A stretch of 64,000 bases of DNA from Actinomadura sp. 7K507. Lineage in GTDB: Bacteria > Actinomycetota > Actinomycetes > Streptosporangiales > Streptosporangiaceae. Made by a program: the position numbers and the translations under genes. The stretch is from assembly GCF_004348425.1 (NCBI RefSeq), contig NZ_SMKK01000013.1:1-64000 (forward strand), in the 5' to 3' direction. The notes beneath the pieces were generated by a model. It had not been told where the DNA came from. It made no database searches and saw only the letters and a list, made by a program, of their open reading frames with translations. Shown here in pieces: positions 63,543 through 64,000 of the stretch (positions are counted from its first letter, which is position 1; each line of letters begins with the position of its first letter).

Positions 63543-64000
63543 CTATTCGTCGGCGGTGAGGCCCTCGCGGAGCTGGGCGAGGGTACGGGCGAGCAGCCTC
63601 GACACGTGCATCTGGGAGATGCCGAGCTCGGCGGCGATCTGCGACTGGGTCATGTTGCCGAAGAAGCGCAGCAGCAGGATCTTCTTCTCCCGGGCGGGCA
63701 GCTTCTCCAGCAGCGGCTTGAGGGATTCGCGGTACTCCACGCCCTCCAGCGACTCGTCGACCATGCCGAGCGAGTCGGCCACCGCGGGAGCGTCCTCGTC
63801 GCCGGAGTCGGGGGCGTCCAGGGAGACGGTGGAGTAGGCGTTCGCCGACTCCAGGCCCTCCAGCACCTCCTCCTCGCTCATCTGCAGGTGCGCGGCCAGC
63901 TCGCTGACGGTCGGCGCCCGGCCCTCGCGCTGGGCGAGATCGCTGATCGCCTTGGTCAGCGACAGCTTCAGCTCCTGCAGCCGGCGCGGGACGCGCACGG
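63543..64000 (-). CDS. SigB/SigF-type RNA polymerase sigma factor, C-terminal part
   Basis: 152 codons are visible; the N-terminal part lies beyond the right edge. VPRRLQELKLSLTKAISDLA is the end of region 2/start of region 3, LAAHLQMSEEEVLEGLESA is sigma region 3, and LPAREKKILLLRFFGNMTQS with AAELGISQMHVSRLLARTL is region 4, typical of the stress-response SigB/SigF/SigG group of actinobacteria. Such factors are usually held by anti-sigma factors of the RsbW type; none is in the window. Confidence 0.88.
   Translation of the reverse strand, partial: VRVPRRLQELKLSLTKAISDLAQREGRAPTVSELAAHLQMSEEEVLEGLESANAYSTVSLDAPDSGDEDAPAVADSLGMVDESLEGVEYRESLKPLLEKLPAREKKILLLRFFGNMTQSQIAAELGISQMHVSRLLARTLAQLREGLTADE

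Overview
The window is 64 kb of high-GC actinobacterial DNA with strong third-position GC bias, GTG and TTG starts, and many genes that start inside the stop of the gene before. Single-copy actinobacterial markers (WhiB1, a PdtaS-type kinase, a SigB/SigF-type sigma factor, SCO6745-family and FxSxx-COOH genes) point to a filamentous actinomycete. A Streptosporangiales or Thermomonosporaceae-like host (e.g. Actinomadura) is my guess; the sequence alone does not fix the genus.

Region 1 (1-15.6 kb) is a defence island. On the minus strand are the start of pglX and a complete pglW of a BREX type 2 (phage growth limitation) system. Divergent from them is one six-gene operon: a DUF262 nuclease-like protein, a CBS-HEPN protein and Wadjet JetA, JetB, JetC and JetD. 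All five junctions are 4-bp ATGA overlaps. This lock-step arrangement, which puts two uncharacterised proteins in front of a plasmid-restricting SMC complex, is the best candidate here for an undescribed system.

Region 2 (15.7-33.9 kb) is accessory. It holds a bicovalent flavin oxidase, a secreted esterase, a two-domain VOC protein, a SLATT-SLOG pair (predicted nucleotide-sensing membrane effector), and a full FxSxx-COOH cassette: precursor FxsA, radical SAM plus HEXXH maturase FxsB, TIR-like FxsC, and the ATPase-TIR-NB-ARC-TPR giant FxsT. These are followed by an alpha/beta hydrolase, a TetR regulator, a secreted beta-propeller protein and a FUSC-type membrane protein.

Region 3 (33.9-46.6 kb) is catabolic. 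A galB-galC-galD lower pathway (4-oxalomesaconate route) is joined to a VOC-type extradiol dioxygenase, with a DUF1932 dehydrogenase and a GntR/FCD regulator. Paired 12-bp operator-like sequences occur at both ends of this cluster. Then come a second-type EF-G, a LysR regulator and a coxMSL form I aerobic CO dehydrogenase with an XdhC-like maturation gene.

Region 4 (46.7-64 kb) holds an SCO6745-family protein, a divergent biotin carboxylase overlapped by a BsaP-like biotin synthase auxiliary protein, GNAT and thiamine-diphosphate enzymes, a carotenoid oxygenase, an MFS/LysR divergent pair, and biotin synthesis genes bioD-bioB and bioF with a GntR/UTRA regulator. It ends with conserved core regulators: a PdtaS-like kinase, WhiB1 with a perfect CRP box in its promoter region, a diacylglycerol-kinase-family lipid kinase, a small membrane protein, and the C-terminal part of a SigB/SigF-type sigma factor. 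No rRNA, tRNA, CRISPR array or insertion sequence was recognised.
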